Positions 8,935 through 19,193 of a stretch of 64,000 nucleotides of DNA are shown here, in pieces; position 1 is the first letter of the stretch, and the number at the start of each line of letters is the position of its first letter. Under the pieces are notes generated by a model. It was not told where the DNA came from. It did not search any database and worked only from the letters and a program-made list of their open reading frames with translations. The position numbers and the translations under genes were made by a program. Source of the DNA: Streptomyces diacarni (GTDB lineage Bacteria > Actinomycetota > Actinomycetes > Streptomycetales > Streptomycetaceae); assembly GCF_003323715.1 (NCBI RefSeq), contig NZ_QOIN01000024.1, forward strand, positions 96,449-160,448. Reading direction: 5' to 3'.

Positions 8935-11682
8935 TCAGTACGCCGGGAGCCTGCGCGCCCCCAGGTCGGGACGGAGCCCCGGGTCGGCGACGCGGACCGC
9001 GGCGCCCAGCACCGTCACGCCCCGCGGAGCGACCACCACCGGATCGAGTTCCACGGCCAGCACCTGGGGATGGTCGTCCATCAGCAGGGAGACCCGCAGC
9101 AGCACCTCCTCCAGCGCGGCCGTGTCCGAGGGTTCGGCGCCGCGCCAGCCGAACAGCAGCGGCGCCGAGCGGATGCCGCGCACCAGAGCGGCGGCCTCCT
9201 TGTCCGTGACCGGCACCAGCCGGTGCGCCGTGTCCTCCAGCAGGTCGGAGGCGGTGCCCGCCAGGCCGAAGGAGAGCACGGCGCCGATGGCCGGATCGAG
9301 GGTCCCCCGGATGACGGTGCCGACGCCGCGCGGGGCCATCGCCTGGACGACAGGACGCAGCTGCTCGGGGGCGCCCAGCACGTCGGTCAGCTCCGCGTAG
9401 GCGCGCCGCAGCCCGGCCTCCCCCGCGATGTCCAGCCGGACCCCTCCCAGGTCGGCGCGGTGCCGCAGGTGCGGGGCCGTGGTCTTGAGGGCGACCGGGT
9501 AGCCGAGGCGGTCGGCCGCCCGGGCAGCCGCGTCGGCGTCGGGTGCGGCCAGCGCGGGCCGCACGTGGATCCCGTAGCAGCGCAGCAGCCTGGAGGTCTC
9601 CTCGTCGGTGAGGGCGCGCCCGCGGTCGGGCGCCGGCGGCGTCGCGCGGTCGAGCAGCCGCGCGGCGGCGGACTCCTCGGCGTCGAGGTCGGGCACCTTG
9701 CCCGGCGCCCCCGACTCGGCCCGCCACCGGGAGTGGCGCACCGCCTCGGCCAGGGCGCGGGACGCGCGTTCGGGTGTCGGGTAGGAGGGCAGGCCGCGGG
9801 CGGCGAGCGCTTTCTGCAGCCCTTCCATCGCCAGGTGTACGACGGCGACGGGCTTGCGCGGTGCGCCCTCGTGCGCGGCGACCGCGTCCGCCGCCTCCCG
9901 CAGCGCGTCGGCGAGGGCCTCGATGTGGCCGTCGGGCGGGGTGTCCGGCTGGTGGGTTCCGGTGCGGCCGGGCAGCTCGGCGGGGACGGTGGGCACGAGG
10001 GTGAGCAGCACCGCGTCGGTGGCCGCGTCCCTGAGCGCCTCGCGCAGCGCCCGGCCGAAGTCGCCGGGGCCCGCGCCGCCGGGCAGCGCCACCACGGGGC
10101 GGGGGCGGAGGCCGTCGTTGAGGCAGGCGTCGTAGGCCAGTAGGCTCATCGCGTCGGTGTTGCCGACGATGCCGACGTGCGGGCCCGCGGGCGGCGGCTG
10201 GTCGGCGAGGAGCACTCCGGTGTCGATCAGCTCGGTGAAGCTGTCGACCATCAGCACACCAGCCTGGCGCAGCAGGGCCTGGACGGTCGCGTCGGGCGTG
10301 CGGGAGGCCGGCGCGGCGTGTCCCGGCGGGGGCGCGCTGCCGCGCTGCCGGGCGCCCTTGACGACCACGAGGGGTTTGCGGGCCGCGGTGCGCCGCGCGA
10401 GCCGGGTGAACTTGCGCGGGTTGCCGATCGACTCCAGGTACATCAAGGCGACGTCGGTGTCGGGATCCTCGTCCCAGTGCTGGAGCAGGTCGTTGCCGGA
10501 GACGTCGGCGCGGTTCCCGGCGGAGACGAAGGAGGAGGGGCCGATGCCGCGCCGGTCGAGCCCGTCGAGGAGGGCGATGCCGATGGCTCCCGACTGGGTG
10601 AAGACGCCGATGCGGCCCCGCGCGGGCATCCGGATGGAGGGCGTCGCGTTCAGCCGCACGTCGGGCGAGGTGTTGATGAGGCCGAGCGCGCCGGGGCCGA
10701 TGAGCCGCATGCCGTAGGAGCGGGCGAGCCGCACCAGGGCGCGCTGCTCGTCGCGGCCGACGCCCTCGGAGAGCACGACGAGCCCTTGGAGCGCCGCTTG
10801 GCCGCACTCCCTGACCACGTGTTCGAGCTGCTCGGCGGGGACGGCGACGACGGCCAGATCGACGCGCTCGGGCAGGTGCCGCACGGACCCGTAGGCGGGC
10901 ACTCCGGCCACTACCGCAGGGCCTTCGGGGTCGAGCGCGTGGTTGACGGCGTACAGGCGCCCGGTGAAGCCGCCCGCGCTCAGGCTGCCCAGGGCCGCGC
11001 GCCCGGCGCCGCCGGGGCTGCGGCTGGCACCGATGACGACGACCGCGCCGGGGGCCAGCAGCCGGGCGACGGAGCGGGCCTCGGCGCGCTGTTCGCGGGC
11101 CTGCATCACGGCCAGGGAGCGTTCGGTGGGCTCCAGGTCGAGGGTGAGGTGGACGGAGCCGTCCTCGAAGCTGCGCTTCTGGGAGTATCCGGCGTCCGTG
11201 AACACCTTGATCATCTTGTTGTTGGCGGGCAGTACCTCGGCGGCGAAGCGGCGGATGCCGCGCTCCCTGGCGACGGCCCCGATGTGTTCGAGGAGCGCGG
11301 AAGCCACTCCCCTGCCCTGCTGGTCGTCGCGGACCAGGAAGGCGACCTCGGCCTCGTCGGCGGGTTCGCTCGCGGGGCGGCCGTGCGGGTCGATGCGGTC
11401 GTAGCGGACGGTCGCGATGAACTCCCCGCGGATGGTCACTGCCAGGCCGACCCGGTCGACGTAGTCGTGGTGCGTGAAGCGGCGCACGTCCCGGTCGGAC
11501 AGCCGCGGGTAGGGGGCGAAGAACCGGTAGTACTTCGACTCGTCGGAGACCTGCTCGTAGAAGCTGACCAGGCGTTCCGCGTCGTCGGGGGTGATCGGGC
11601 GTACCTGCGCCGTACCGCCGTCACGCAGGACGATGTCCGCTTCCCAGTGGGTCGGGTAGGCGCGCTCCTCGGGGCTCGGCAT
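8935..11682 (-). CDS. GNAT acetyltransferase fused to ADP-forming acyl-CoA synthetase-like domains (Pat type)
   Basis: A 915-residue protein with an N-terminal GNAT domain (about 10-170, including QGRGVASALLEHI), then a CoA-binding domain, succinyl-CoA-ligase-like domains and a C-terminal ATP-grasp-type domain. This is the architecture of actinobacterial and proteobacterial protein lysine acetyltransferases of the Pat type, which acetylate acyl-CoA synthetases; in Streptomyces the GNAT domain lies at the N-terminus as here. It is transcribed divergently from HPr. Whether the ligase part is active cannot be told from motifs alone. Confidence 0.87.
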   Translation of the reverse strand: MPSPEERAYPTHWEADIVLRDGGTAQVRPITPDDAERLVSFYEQVSDESKYYRFFAPYPRLSDRDVRRFTHHDYVDRVGLAVTIRGEFIATVRYDRIDPHGRPASEPADEAEVAFLVRDDQQGRGVASALLEHIGAVARERGIRRFAAEVLPANNKMIKVFTDAGYSQKRSFEDGSVHLTLDLEPTERSLAVMQAREQRAEARSVARLLAPGAVVVIGASRSPGGAGRAALGSLSAGGFTGRLYAVNHALDPEGPAVVAGVPAYGSVRHLPERVDLAVVAVPAEQLEHVVRECGQAALQGLVVLSEGVGRDEQRALVRLARSYGMRLIGPGALGLINTSPDVRLNATPSIRMPARGRIGVFTQSGAIGIALLDGLDRRGIGPSSFVSAGNRADVSGNDLLQHWDEDPDTDVALMYLESIGNPRKFTRLARRTAARKPLVVVKGARQRGSAPPPGHAAPASRTPDATVQALLRQAGVLMVDSFTELIDTGVLLADQPPPAGPHVGIVGNTDAMSLLAYDACLNDGLRPRPVVALPGGAGPGDFGRALREALRDAATDAVLLTLVPTVPAELPGRTGTHQPDTPPDGHIEALADALREAADAVAAHEGAPRKPVAVVHLAMEGLQKALAARGLPSYPTPERASRALAEAVRHSRWRAESGAPGKVPDLDAEESAAARLLDRATPPAPDRGRALTDEETSRLLRCYGIHVRPALAAPDADAAARAADRLGYPVALKTTAPHLRHRADLGGVRLDIAGEAGLRRAYAELTDVLGAPEQLRPVVQAMAPRGVGTVIRGTLDPAIGAVLSFGLAGTASDLLEDTAHRLVPVTDKEAAALVRGIRSAPLLFGWRGAEPSDTAALEEVLLRVSLLMDDHPQVLAVELDPVVVAPRGVTVLGAAVRVADPGLRPDLGARRLPAY

Positions 11683-11829
11683 GCGCTCAGCGTACGGCGG
11701 TGAGCGGGCTCACGGAGCGCTCGCGCGGTGCGTCGTATGGTCGCGGTACCACACAGACGACCGTGCGGTGCGCGAAGGCCGCCGTGCGAGACTGGTCTAG
11801 ACAACCTCACCGACTCGAAGGGCAACACC

Positions 11830-12111
11830 ATGGTTGAGCGCCGCGTCACCGTCGGCTGGGCCGAGGGGCTGCACGCCCGCCCCGCCTCCATCTTCGTCCG
11901 TGCCGCCTCGGCCGCCGGCGTTCCGGTCACCGTGCGGAAGGCCGAGGGCAACCCCGTCAACGCGGCCTCCATGCTCGGCGTGCTCGGCCTGGGCGCCGAG
12001 GGCGGCGAGGAGATCGTCCTGGCCTCCGAGGCGGACGACGCAGAGGCGGCCCTCGACCGGCTCGCGAAGCTGGTCTCCGAGGGGCTGGAGGAGCTTCCGG
12101 AGACGGTCTGA
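11830..12111 (+). CDS. ptsH: Phosphocarrier protein HPr
   Basis: HPr carries phosphate from enzyme I to the sugar-specific EIIA components of the phosphotransferase system. The 93-residue product has the active-site His15 in GLHARPAS and a Ser47 region (NAASMLG) matching the regulatory-serine helix. The ATG at 11830 was chosen over a longer frame by family length. It stands alone, followed by two hairpins. Confidence 0.95.
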   Translation: MVERRVTVGWAEGLHARPASIFVRAASAAGVPVTVRKAEGNPVNAASMLGVLGLGAEGGEEIVLASEADDAEAALDRLAKLVSEGLEELPETV

Positions 12112-12112
12112 A

Positions 12113-12146
12113 GGCCCCCGCCGCACGTCCGCGGTCGGTGGGGGCC
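12113..12146. terminator. Hairpin after ptsH
   Basis: Ten-base arms (12113-12122 and 12137-12146, one G-U pair) begin just past the ptsH stop codon. Confidence 0.55.
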
Positions 12147-12170
12147 CACAGACGCGGAACGCGACGCGCA

Positions 12171-12201
12171 CGAGCCCCCGGCCCAGCAGGCCGGGGGCTC
12201 G
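12171..12201. terminator. Bidirectional terminator between ptsH and the M23 peptidase gene
   Basis: A perfect 13-bp inverted repeat (arms 12171-12183 and 12189-12201, 5-nt loop) between convergent genes. Confidence 0.75.
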
Positions 12202-12255
12202 TCGCATGCCCGCGAGTGCGCCGTGCAGGCGTCGGACCTTGAAGCCGCGCCGGCG

Positions 12256-13077
12256 TCAGACCTTGAGGCCGTGCTGGCGCAGATAGGCGACCGGGTCGAT
12301 GTCCGAGCCGTACTCCGGGCCCGAACGGGCCTCGAAGTGCAGGTGCGGACCCGAGGAGTTGCCGGTCGAGCCCGACAGGGCGATCTGCTGGCCCGACTTC
12401 ACGCTCTGGCCGACCGAGACACCGATCGAGTTCAGGTGGCCGTACTGCGTGTACGTGCCGTCCTTGTGCTTGATGACGATGTTGTTGCCGTAGGCACCGC
12501 CGTTGCCGGCCTCCACGACCTCACCTGCGGCCACGGAGTGGACCGGAGTGTTCATGCCGGCGTGGAAGTCGATCCCGGTGTGGCTGCCGGACGACCACAT
12601 GCCGCCGCCCTGCTGGTAGCCCGTGGAGACGTAGGAGCCCTCGACCGGCAGCACGTAGGCGTTGAGCTTCGCGCGCTCCGCGGCCCGTGCGGCCCTGACC
12701 TTGGCCTCGTGCTCCTTCTGCGCCTTCTCGGCGGCGGCCTTGCGCTTGGCCTCGTCGGCCTTCCGCTTCGCCTCGGCCTTCGCCTTGGCGGCCTCCTCCT
12801 TGGCCTCGGACTCGGCCTTCGCCTGCTCGGCCCTCAGCGCCTGGTCGTACGCCTGCTCGTCCAGGGTGTCCGAGATGGGGGCGGCGAGAGCCTCGCGCAA
12901 CTGCGGGCTCTGCTGCAGATTGTTCTGGCCCTGCCCGCCGCCGGCGGCGAACGCGGGAGAGGCGATGGAGCCCACGACACCCACGGTGGCGAGGCCGGCT
13001 ATGCCCGCCGCTCCCGCCGTGGCCCTGCGGGTCTTACTCGGGCGCCGGTGCTTCCCGGTGGCACGGGTGAACGCCAT
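12256..13077 (-). CDS. Secreted M23 family peptidoglycan endopeptidase
   Basis: A 273-residue exported cell-wall hydrolase. A twin-Arg/Lys-rich N-region and hydrophobic stretch end in ASPAFA, a clear signal peptidase I site near residue 44. Next comes an Ala/Lys/Glu-rich coiled coil (about 75-135), then the M23 lysostaphin-like domain with HTGIDFHAG and the terminal HLHFEAR metal-binding motif. A strong AAGGAG ribosome binding site precedes the ATG. The gene lies behind a c-di-AMP riboswitch, so expression is expected to fall when c-di-AMP is high, as reported for actinobacterial wall hydrolase genes such as rpfA. Confidence 0.92.
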   Translation of the reverse strand: MAFTRATGKHRRPSKTRRATAGAAGIAGLATVGVVGSIASPAFAAGGGQGQNNLQQSPQLREALAAPISDTLDEQAYDQALRAEQAKAESEAKEEAAKAKAEAKRKADEAKRKAAAEKAQKEHEAKVRAARAAERAKLNAYVLPVEGSYVSTGYQQGGGMWSSGSHTGIDFHAGMNTPVHSVAAGEVVEAGNGGAYGNNIVIKHKDGTYTQYGHLNSIGVSVGQSVKSGQQIALSGSTGNSSGPHLHFEARSGPEYGSDIDPVAYLRQHGLKV

Positions 13078-13097
13078 ACGGAGGCGTACTCCTTTCC

Positions 13098-13250
13098 TTC
13101 CTTCTCGCCTACCGGGTTAGCTGACGGGTTCGGAGCAGGAAGGTCTCCTACGGACCGCCTCTTTTCGAGGCCGTCCGATTCACCCCATGGGACAAGGTGG
13201 GTCCCCGGTCCCCCTCGGGCAGTTCCCCTCGGGGATTCGGCGATCACCGT
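13098..13250 (-). promoter_or_regulatory. c-di-AMP riboswitch (ydaO-yuaA type)
   Basis: Read on the minus strand, the leader contains CGCCGAATCCCCGAGG near its 5' end (about 13231-13243), then CATGGGGTGAATC, GTAGGAGACC and, at 13115-13132, CGAACCCGTCAGCTAACC, followed by GGTAGGCG. These are the conserved blocks of the ydaO-yuaA class, in order. It ends about 20 nt before the M23 gene start. Boundaries are approximate. Confidence 0.85.
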
Positions 13251-13396
13251 CCGTCGGCCGCGGGTGCGGTCACTTCTGACGGACAGCGGCCACGACGCTA
13301 GACGGCGCCAACTCCGAGCGGCAAACAAATCCCTGGCTTTGTCATCTTCGCCACACTCCAACTCACCACAACCGCAACAGAAACGGACATCGCGAA

Positions 13397-13430
13397 GGGC
13401 CCGGAAGGAGTGATTCCTCCTCCCGGGCCC
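13397..13430 (-). terminator. Terminator downstream of the M16 peptidase pair
   Basis: A 14-15-bp hairpin with one mismatch (arms near 13397-13410 and 13416-13430) lies about 40 bases past the stop of the M16 gene. Confidence 0.6.
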
Positions 13431-13466
13431 CACTTTCCCCCGCTGCCGCGCCCCGGGACGGGGACG

Positions 13467-14906
13467 TCAGGAGCCGGAGACCACCTTGACCTCGCCGATC
13501 CCCAACTCCCGCACGGAGTCGGCGATCTGGGACGCGTCACCGACGAGCACCGTCACCAGCCGGTCCGCCGGCAGCGCGCTGACCGCGGCGGCCGTGGCCT
13601 CCACCGTGCCGGTCTCGGCCAGCTGCGCGTACACCCGCGCCTGGTAGTCGTCCGGCAGGTACTGCTCCACCTGGTCGGCGAGCGTGCCGGCCACCGCGGC
13701 CGCCGTCTCGTAGCGCAACGGGGCGACACCCACCAGATTGCGCACCGCCACGTCCCGCTCCTCGTCCGTCAGCCCCTCGGCCGCCAGCACACGCAACACC
13801 TGCCACAGGTCGGCCAGCGCGGGCCCCGTGACATCCGTGGCGACCGAACCGCTGATGGCCAGCATGGCGGCCCCGCTGCCGTCCTCGGCCGAACGCAGCA
13901 CCTGCCCGAAGGCCCGCACCCCGTAGGTGTAGCCCTTCTCCTCGCGCAGCACCCGGTCGAGCCGGGAGGTGAGGGTGCCGCCCAGGCAGTAGACGCCCAG
14001 CAGCTGCGCCGGCCACACCCGGTCGTGCCGATCGGGGCCGACGCGCCCGATCAGCAGCTGCGTCTGCACCGCACCCGGGCGGTCCACGATGACGACGCGG
14101 CCGGTGTCGTCCGCGGAGATCGGCGGCATCGCGCGGGCCTCGGCCGCCGTACCGGTCCAGGCGCCGAGCGTCTCGGTCAGCGCCTCGTCCAGATCCACGC
14201 CCTCCAGATCGCCGACCACCACGACCGTCGCCGTCACGGGACGCACATGGGCCTCGTAGAAGGCGCGGACGGCCGCCGCGTCGATACGGCTCACCGTCTC
14301 CTCGGTGCCCTGCCGGGGCCGCGACATCCGCGACGTGGCGGGGAAGAGCTCCTTCGACAGCTCCTTGGCGGCGCGGCGGGCCGGGTTGGCCAGCTCGTGC
14401 GGGATCTCATCCAGCCGGTTGGCGACCAGCCGCTCCACCTCGCCGTCGGGGAAGGCGGGGGCGCGCAGCGCGTCCGACAGCAGCCCCAGCGCCTTGCGCA
14501 GCCGGGAGACCGGCACCTCCAGGGAGACGCGCACGCCCGGGTGGTCGGCGTGCGCGTCGAGCGTGGCGCCGCAGCGCTCCAGCTCGGCGGCGAACTCCTC
14601 GGCCGTGTGCTTGTCGGTGCCCTCGCTCAGCGCGCGGGCCATCAGGGTGGCGACACCGTCGAGCCCCTCGGGCTCCGCGTCCAGCGGCGCCATCAGGTTC
14701 ACCTCGACGGCCACCACCTGCTGGCCAGGACGGTGGCAGCGCAGCACCGTCAGCCCGTTGGGCAGCACATCGCGCCGCGGCGTGGGAAAGGCCCACGGCT
14801 TCGGCGTGCCGCCTGCGGGCTGGGGGTGGAAGTCCATGGTCGTGCCCGCGCCCGGCACGGTGCCCGCCGGGGCGGTGCCCGCCGGCGTCTGTGGAGTCTC
14901 GCTCAC
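13467..14906 (-). CDS. M16 family peptidase-like subunit, non-catalytic partner
   Basis: A 479-residue M16 (insulinase/pitrilysin) family protein. It has the two-repeat M16 layout, but the region where HxxEH should lie ([15 protein letters not shown]) has no zinc motif, so this is the non-catalytic half of a heterodimer, as in mitochondrial processing peptidase alpha. It starts with GTG, overlapping the stop of the catalytic gene upstream by 4 nt (GTGA), so the two subunits are probably made in equal amounts. Confidence 0.88.
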   Translation of the reverse strand: MSETPQTPAGTAPAGTVPGAGTTMDFHPQPAGGTPKPWAFPTPRRDVLPNGLTVLRCHRPGQQVVAVEVNLMAPLDAEPEGLDGVATLMARALSEGTDKHTAEEFAAELERCGATLDAHADHPGVRVSLEVPVSRLRKALGLLSDALRAPAFPDGEVERLVANRLDEIPHELANPARRAAKELSKELFPATSRMSRPRQGTEETVSRIDAAAVRAFYEAHVRPVTATVVVVGDLEGVDLDEALTETLGAWTGTAAEARAMPPISADDTGRVVIVDRPGAVQTQLLIGRVGPDRHDRVWPAQLLGVYCLGGTLTSRLDRVLREEKGYTYGVRAFGQVLRSAEDGSGAAMLAISGSVATDVTGPALADLWQVLRVLAAEGLTDEERDVAVRNLVGVAPLRYETAAAVAGTLADQVEQYLPDDYQARVYAQLAETGTVEATAAAVSALPADRLVTVLVGDASQIADSVRELGIGEVKVVSGS

Positions 14907-16234
14907 TGCCCGCTCTCCTCGTTCTCCTCGGCCTCGTTCGCCAGCGGCTCGTAGACCAGCACGGCACGGTTGTCGGGGTGCAGCCGCTGTGCGGCGATCT
15001 CGCGCACCTCCTCGCGCGTGACCTCGAGGACCCGGCCCACCGCCGTCAGCGCGAGCTGCGGGTCACCGAAGAGGACCGCGTACCGGCACAGTTCGTCCGC
15101 GCGGCCGCCGACCGTGGCCAGCCTGTCCAGCCACTCGCGCTCCAGCTGGGCCTGGGCGCGCTCCATCTCCTCCGCGCTGGGGCCCTCCTGCGCGAAACGC
15201 CGCAGCTCGTCGTCGACCGCGGCCTCGATGTCGGCCACCTCGGCGCCGCTGGACGCCTTCACGTCCAGCCAGCCCAGGGAGGGGGCGCCCGCCAGGCGCA
15301 GCATGCCGAATCCCGCGGCGACCGCCGAGCGGTCGTGCCGCACCAGCCGGGCGTAGAGGCGGGAGGACTCGCCCCCGCCGAGCACGGTCAGCGCCAGGTC
15401 GGCGGCGTCCGCCTCACGCGTGCCGTCGTGCGGCAGCCGGTAGGCCGCCATCAGCGCGCGGGAGGGCACCTCCTCCTCGACGACCTCGCGCGTCTCCTCG
15501 CCCCGCACCTCGGGCAGCGAGCCGTCCCGCGGCGGCTGCTTGCCCTCGTGCCCCGGGATGGAGCCGAAGTACTTCTCGACCCAGGCCAGCGTCTGCTCCG
15601 GGTCGATGTCGCCGACGACCGCCAGCACGGCGTTGTTCGGCGCGTAGTTCGTACGGAAGAACTCCTGCGCGTCCCTCAGCGAGGCGGCGTCCAGGTCGGC
15701 CATGGACCCGATCGGGGTGTGGTGGTAGGGGTGGCCCTCGGGGAAGACCATGGCCGTCATGCGCTCGAACGCGGTGCCGTAGGGCACGTTGTCGTACCGC
15801 TGGCGGCGCTCGTTCTTGACCACGTCCCGCTGGTTTTCCAGCGACTCCTCGTCCAGCGCGGCCAGCAGCGACCCCATGCGGTCGGCCTCCAGCCACAGGG
15901 CGAGCTCCAGCTCGTGCGCGGGCATCGTCTCGAAGTAGTTGGTGCGCTCGAAGCTCGTGGTGCCGTTCAGGGAGCCGCCCGCGCCCTGCACCAGCTCGAA
16001 GTGCCCGTTGCCCTCGACCTGGGCCGAGCCTTGGAACATCAGGTGCTCGAAGAGGTGTGCCAGGCCCGTGCGGCCCTTCACCTCGTGGCGGGAACCGACG
16101 TCGTACCAGAGGCAGACAGCGGCGACGGGGGTCAGATGATCCTCGGAGAGCACCACACGCAGGCCGTTGGCCAGCCGGTGCTCCGTCGCTGTCAGCCCAC
16201 CGGTGGCCGGCGGGGGCGTGGCCGTGTGACCCAT
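14903..16234 (-). CDS. M16 family zinc metallopeptidase, catalytic subunit
   Basis: A 443-residue zinc peptidase. The inverted zinc motif HLFEH sits in [13 protein letters not shown], and the downstream glutamate helix ([14 protein letters not shown]) supplies the third ligand. The frame is open much further upstream because it runs antisense to parC; the start at 16234 (MGHTATPPP) is the only one clear of that gene and gives normal family length. First gene of the two-gene M16 operon and divergent from parC. Natural substrates in Streptomyces are unknown. Confidence 0.9.
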   Translation of the reverse strand: MGHTATPPPATGGLTATEHRLANGLRVVLSEDHLTPVAAVCLWYDVGSRHEVKGRTGLAHLFEHLMFQGSAQVEGNGHFELVQGAGGSLNGTTSFERTNYFETMPAHELELALWLEADRMGSLLAALDEESLENQRDVVKNERRQRYDNVPYGTAFERMTAMVFPEGHPYHHTPIGSMADLDAASLRDAQEFFRTNYAPNNAVLAVVGDIDPEQTLAWVEKYFGSIPGHEGKQPPRDGSLPEVRGEETREVVEEEVPSRALMAAYRLPHDGTREADAADLALTVLGGGESSRLYARLVRHDRSAVAAGFGMLRLAGAPSLGWLDVKASSGAEVADIEAAVDDELRRFAQEGPSAEEMERAQAQLEREWLDRLATVGGRADELCRYAVLFGDPQLALTAVGRVLEVTREEVREIAAQRLHPDNRAVLVYEPLANEAEENEESGQ

Positions 16235-16582
16235 GGGCGGGGAGTCCCTTCCGCTCGCGGAGGTTTCCCGGCCGGACGCCGGGAACTGCCGACCGCCCGT
16301 GCGTCTCACGCGACCGGCGGTGCTGTCACTGTATGCAACCACGCCGACAACGTGCGAAGTTCCCGTACGGTCTACCGAGCGGCCGGCTGTCAGTGGAGCG
16401 GTCCACAATGGTCGCGCGAAGCCGCACGCACGCCCGGACCCGAGCACAAGCCCGGACCCGGGCACAGCAGCGCACCCAGCACGAGCGCGCGCGACAAGCG
16501 CGCGTACCCGAGAGCAGGCGCCGTGAACAAGCGCCCGCACACAAGAGCGACAGCACGAAGCAGCGAAGGAGCCGCAGCCGCG
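16235..16582. other. Divergent promoter region of the M16 operon and parC
   Basis: About 350 bases with no gene. The half nearest parC is purine-rich and contains short imperfect repeats of a CCCGGACCCG-type sequence at about 16435-16462 and an alternating GC tract near 16485-16505. No operator recognised. Confidence 0.4.
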
Positions 16583-19042
16583 ATGGCCCGCCGCAGTAAG
16601 AGCCGTACACCGGCACCGGAGCCCGGAGAGGACTTCGAGGAGCGCATCCTCGACATCGACGTCGTCGACGAGATGCAGAGCTCCTACCTGGAGTACGCGT
16701 ATTCGGTCATCTACTCGCGCGCGCTCCCGGACGCCCGCGACGGAATGAAGCCCGTACAGCGCCGGATCCTGTACCAGATGCACGAGATGGGGCTGCGCCC
16801 CGAGCGCGCCCACGTCAAATGCGCCCGCGTCGTGGGCGAGGTGATGGGAAAGCTCCACCCCCACGGTGACAGCGCGATCTACGACGCGCTGGTGCGCATG
16901 GCGCAGGACTTCTCCATGCGGCTGCCGCTGGTGGACGGGCACGGCAACTTCGGCTCGCTGGGCAACGACGACCCGCCGGCCGCGATGCGGTACACCGAGT
17001 GCAGGGCCGCCCCGGCCGCCGGTCTGATGGTCGACTCGATCGACGAGGACACGGTCGACTTCGGCGCCAACTACGACGGCAGCGAGCAGGAGCCCGTCAC
17101 CCTGCCGGCCGCCTATCCGAACCTCCTGGTGAACGGCTCCGCCGGGATCGCGGTCGGTATGGCGACCAACATGCCGCCGCACAACCTGACCGAGGTCATC
17201 GCCGCGGCCCGGCACCTGATCAAGCACCCGGGCGCCGACCTGGAGACCCTGATGGGCTTCATCCCCGGGCCCGACCTGCCCACGGGCGGCAAGATCGTCG
17301 GCCGCGAGGGCATCCAGGACGCCTACCGCTCGGGCCGCGGCACCTTCAGGATCCGCGCCACGGCGACGGTCGAGCAGGTCACAGCGCGGCGCAAGGGCGT
17401 CGTGGTCACCGAGCTGCCGTTCGCCGTCGGCCCCGAGAAGGTCATCACCAAGATCAAGGACCTGGTCAACGCGAAGAAGCTCCAGGGCATCGCGGACGTG
17501 AAGGACCTGACCGACCGCGAGCACGGGCTGCGGCTGGTCATCGAGATCAAGAACGGTTTCCACCCCGAGGCCGTCCTCAGCCAGCTCTACAAGCTGACGC
17601 CGATGGAGGAGTCCTTCGGCATCAACAACGTCGCGCTGGTGGACGGGCAGCCGCTGACGCTCGGCCTCAAGGAGCTGCTGGAGGTCTACGTCGACCACCG
17701 GTTCGACGTGGTGCGCCGCCGCAGCGAGTTCCGCCGCAGCAAGCGGCGCGACCGGCTGCACCTCGTCGAGGGGCTGCTGGTGGCGCTCGTCGACATCGAC
17801 GAGGTCATCAGAATCATCCGGTCGAGTGACAACGCCGCCGACGCGAAGGCCTCCCTGATCTCCCGCTTCGAGCTCAGCGAGATCCAGACCCAGTACATCC
17901 TCGACACCCCGCTGCGCCGGCTCACCAGGTTCGACCGCATCGAGCTCGAGGACGAGCGCGACAAGCTCAAGGCGGACATCGAGGCGCTGACCCGCATCCT
18001 GGAATCCGACGCGGAGCTGCGCAAACTCGTCTCCTCCGAGCTGTCCGGCATCGCCAAGAAATACAGCACCCCGCGCCGCACCGAGATCCTCGACGCGAAC
18101 GAGGCGCCGGTGATCGCCGTGCCGCTGGAGGTCGCCGACGACCCCTGCCGGGTCATGCTCTCCTCCACCGGACTGCTCGCCCGCACCGCCAGCGGCAGCA
18201 CGGAATTCGCCGAGCCCGCCAAACGCGCCAAGCACGACGTGATCGTCTCCGCCGTGCCCGCCACCACCCGCGGAGAGATCGGCGCCGTCACCTCCGGCGG
18301 ACGGCTGTTGCGGATCTCCGTCGTCGACCTGCCCCAGCTCCCCGACTCGGCCACAGCGCCGAACCTGGCGGGCGGGGCGCAGGTCTCGGAGTTCCTCACC
18401 CTGGAGGGCGGCGAGACGCTGGTCTGCCTCACCACCCTGGACGAGTCCTCGCCCGGCCTGGCGATCGGCACCCAGCAGGGCGTCGTCAAACGCGTGGTGC
18501 CCGACTACCCCACCAACCGGAGCGATTTGGAGGTCATCACCCTCAAGGACGGGGACCGCATCGTCGGCGGCGCGGAACTGCACACCGGCGAGGAGGACCT
18601 GGTCTTCATCACCGACAACGCCCACCTGCTGCGTTACCAGGCGAGCCAGGTCCGCCCCCAGGGCCGCCCCGCGGGCGGCATGGCGGGCGTCAAGCTGGCC
18701 GACGGCGCACAGGTGCTGTTCTTCGGCGCCATCGACCCCGCCTCCGAGGGTGCCGTCTTCACGGCCGCGGGAGCGGAGGGCACCCTCGACGACTCGCTGA
18801 GCACGGCCAAGCTCACCCCGTTCGACCAGTACCCGCGCAAGGGGCGGGCCACAGGCGGCGTGCGCTGTCAGCGTTTCCTCAAGGGCGAGGACCGGCTACG
18901 ACTGGCCTGGGCGGGCTCCACGCCGGCGAGGGCCGCGACGAAGACCGGTGCCCCGGTGGAGCTGCCCGAGCCCGACCCGCGCCGGGACGGCTCGGGACTC
19001 CCGCTGACGAAGCAGGTCGCGGCGGTGGCCGGGCCCGTGTAA
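16583..19042 (+). CDS. parC: DNA topoisomerase IV subunit A
   Basis: The breakage-reunion subunit of the chromosome-decatenating topoisomerase. The 819-residue product has the winged-helix CAP domain with [10 protein letters not shown] (quinolone region) and the catalytic Tyr in [10 protein letters not shown] coiled-coil arm is followed by the beta-pinwheel repeats. ParC rather than GyrA is inferred because the GyrA-box is not evident and because parE lies a few kilobases away without a gyrA neighbour. The start [10 protein letters not shown] at 16583 has GAAGGAG upstream with long spacing; the longer open frame upstream is antisense to the M16 gene. Confidence 0.93.
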   Translation: MARRSKSRTPAPEPGEDFEERILDIDVVDEMQSSYLEYAYSVIYSRALPDARDGMKPVQRRILYQMHEMGLRPERAHVKCARVVGEVMGKLHPHGDSAIYDALVRMAQDFSMRLPLVDGHGNFGSLGNDDPPAAMRYTECRAAPAAGLMVDSIDEDTVDFGANYDGSEQEPVTLPAAYPNLLVNGSAGIAVGMATNMPPHNLTEVIAAARHLIKHPGADLETLMGFIPGPDLPTGGKIVGREGIQDAYRSGRGTFRIRATATVEQVTARRKGVVVTELPFAVGPEKVITKIKDLVNAKKLQGIADVKDLTDREHGLRLVIEIKNGFHPEAVLSQLYKLTPMEESFGINNVALVDGQPLTLGLKELLEVYVDHRFDVVRRRSEFRRSKRRDRLHLVEGLLVALVDIDEVIRIIRSSDNAADAKASLISRFELSEIQTQYILDTPLRRLTRFDRIELEDERDKLKADIEALTRILESDAELRKLVSSELSGIAKKYSTPRRTEILDANEAPVIAVPLEVADDPCRVMLSSTGLLARTASGSTEFAEPAKRAKHDVIVSAVPATTRGEIGAVTSGGRLLRISVVDLPQLPDSATAPNLAGGAQVSEFLTLEGGETLVCLTTLDESSPGLAIGTQQGVVKRVVPDYPTNRSDLEVITLKDGDRIVGGAELHTGEEDLVFITDNAHLLRYQASQVRPQGRPAGGMAGVKLADGAQVLFFGAIDPASEGAVFTAAGAEGTLDDSLSTAKLTPFDQYPRKGRATGGVRCQRFLKGEDRLRLAWAGSTPARAATKTGAPVELPEPDPRRDGSGLPLTKQVAAVAGPV

Positions 19043-19101
19043 CGGTGCACGTGGGGTGAGGACGCGGCTCGCCGGGCGGGTGCAACGGTGCACGTGGGGT
19101 G
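19041..19101. repeat. 18-bp direct repeat after parC
   Basis: Two identical 18-base copies lie at 19041-19058 and 19084-19101. The first overlaps the parC stop codon. They do not form an obvious hairpin. Confidence 0.7.
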
Positions 19102-19193
19102 GGGCCGCGGGTGACCGGGCCGGTGTGCGGTCCGGAATGGCAGTCCGGCTGCTGTTCCGGGCGCCCCGTGCGCGGCGTACGGGGCGTACCGAG

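Noticed and set aside
12223..13413. Plus-strand frame over the M23 gene and riboswitch
   Set aside because: It covers both the M23 coding sequence and its leader on the opposite strand; no sign of coding.
16235..18625. The long upstream extension of the M16 frame
   Set aside because: It is antisense to parC and has no family content; the M16 start at 16234 is supported by family length.
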